NCBI GenBank assembly: GCA_038093975.1
Contig: JBBPTG010000003.1
Location: 922,471 to 986,470 of the forward strand
Direction: 5' to 3'
DNA length: 64,000 nucleotides
Source: Chalciporus piperatus
Taxonomy: Eukaryota; Basidiomycota; Agaricomycetes; Boletales; Boletaceae
The translations under genes and the position numbers were made by a program. How positions within the stretch are numbered: position 1 is the first letter of the stretch; every line of letters starts with the position of its first letter. Below, in pieces: positions 63,552 through 64,000 of the stretch. The notes beneath the pieces are model-generated. The model did no database searches. It was given only the letters and a program-made list of their open reading frames with translations, and was not told the origin of the DNA.

Positions 63552-64000
63552 ATGGCCAACAAAAAGTCGACCAAGGTCACATCCACCCAGGGAAAATCAA
63601 CCATCGAGACTCTCGTACAAGCACGAAATGAGACTCGAGACAAGCATCTCAAGGCAGAGAAAACGGTGAAGAAGTACAAGGCCAACATTCGGCAGGGACA
63701 GGAGTTCCTAGCACGCATGGTTGCTGAGAAGCAGCGTTCCACACATCATGAGCAGGGTTTGTCGACGAGTGACGCTGCACATGCCACCACGTCAGCGGGA
63801 TCGCCAAGTACCGATATTAACGTTGAGGAGTTTAGTCGTGCGTTCGACAACATCCCGAACAAGTACTCTGCCATGGCTCTCGAGCTATTCCTGGTGGAGA
63901 AGTGTATCAATCAAGGGTGTGCGAAATCAGTGAATGGCATCTCCGCGGCTTTCTGTTATCTCTGGGACTCGTACGTTCTCCCGTTTGTCTTGCAGGAGCT
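63552..64000 (+). CDS. Basic coiled-coil protein start, unknown (cut by window edge)
   Basis: I do not recognise the family with confidence. ATG at 63552 (MANKKSTKVTSTQ) opens a basic, helical leader (TIETLVQARNETRDKHLKAEK, KKYKANIRQGQEFLARMVAEK) likely to be coiled-coil, then a Ser/Thr linker and a more globular part, FSRAFDNIPNKYSAMALELFLVEKCINQGCAK followed by GISAAFCYLWDS. A splice donor (GTACGT) lies at 63971; it may mark an intron that runs past the window, or the frame may simply continue as YVLPFVLQE. The layout (short Arg/Lys-rich N-terminus, alpha-helical domain) recalls DNA-binding N-termini of fungal tyrosine-recombinase or transposon proteins, but that is a guess. Confidence 0.5.
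   Translation, partial: MANKKSTKVTSTQGKSTIETLVQARNETRDKHLKAEKTVKKYKANIRQGQEFLARMVAEKQRSTHHEQGLSTSDAAHATTSAGSPSTDINVEEFSRAFDNIPNKYSAMALELFLVEKCINQGCAKSVNGISAAFCYLWDSYVLPFVLQE

Overview
The window is nuclear DNA of a filamentous basidiomycete, most likely an Agaricomycete. Genes are split by many 45-70 bp GT-AG introns, intergenic gaps are short, and the families fit: DUF3433 membrane protein, fungal SLATT protein, Cryptococcus-type CMT1 mannosyltransferase, F-box duplicates, an expanded-type XPG nuclease and a G-domain protein. No species can be named from sequence alone.

Layout. 1-1202: 5' part of beta-tubulin (minus, cut by the window edge). 2630-5229: DUF3433 multi-pass protein. 5.5-12.7 kb: the trifunctional-type pyrimidine enzyme (GATase, CPSase, inactive DHOase-like linker, ATCase). 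14-18.7 kb: compact housekeeping cluster with a SLATT protein, NC2-alpha/DRAP1, the GINS subunit Sld5 and a Dap1/MAPR cytochrome b5-like protein. 18.7-21.7 kb: gene-poor. 21.7-25.5 kb: DHA2-type MFS transporter and a secreted expansin-like (DPBB) protein. 25.5-28.6 kb: gene-poor, with two striking palindromes. 28.6-35.8 kb: AzgA-like purine permease, a J-domain/DnaJ-X protein, and the Sub2/UAP56 RNA helicase, the last two divergent from a 217 bp promoter.

35.8-44.1 kb is the dynamic part: two near-identical F-box genes in tandem, a relic of a further copy beside Sub2, and a 1,671 bp non-coding element with perfect 106 bp terminal inverted repeats and a 9 bp target duplication (Mutator-like features) inserted beside only one copy. 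44-50.3 kb: small membrane and proline-rich proteins of unknown function, a putative mitochondrial protein, an intron-containing tRNA-Tyr and the CMT1 homologue (with a GC-AG intron). 50.4-53.6 kb: NBS1 of the MRN DNA-repair complex. 54.7-55.7 kb: a decayed G-domain gene. 56.2-59.6 kb: a KDM4/Rph1 JmjC histone demethylase with PHD and Tudor-like parts. 59.6-64 kb: an oxidoreductase relic, a GEN1/XPG-like nuclease and the start of a coiled-coil gene cut by the window edge.

Functional links: several genes serve genome maintenance (Sld5, NBS1, XPG-like nuclease) or gene expression (NC2-alpha, Sub2, KDM4), but they are independent eukaryotic transcription units and I see no dedicated gene cluster. 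All splice sites were read by eye from consensus and expected family sequence; exon limits are predictions.
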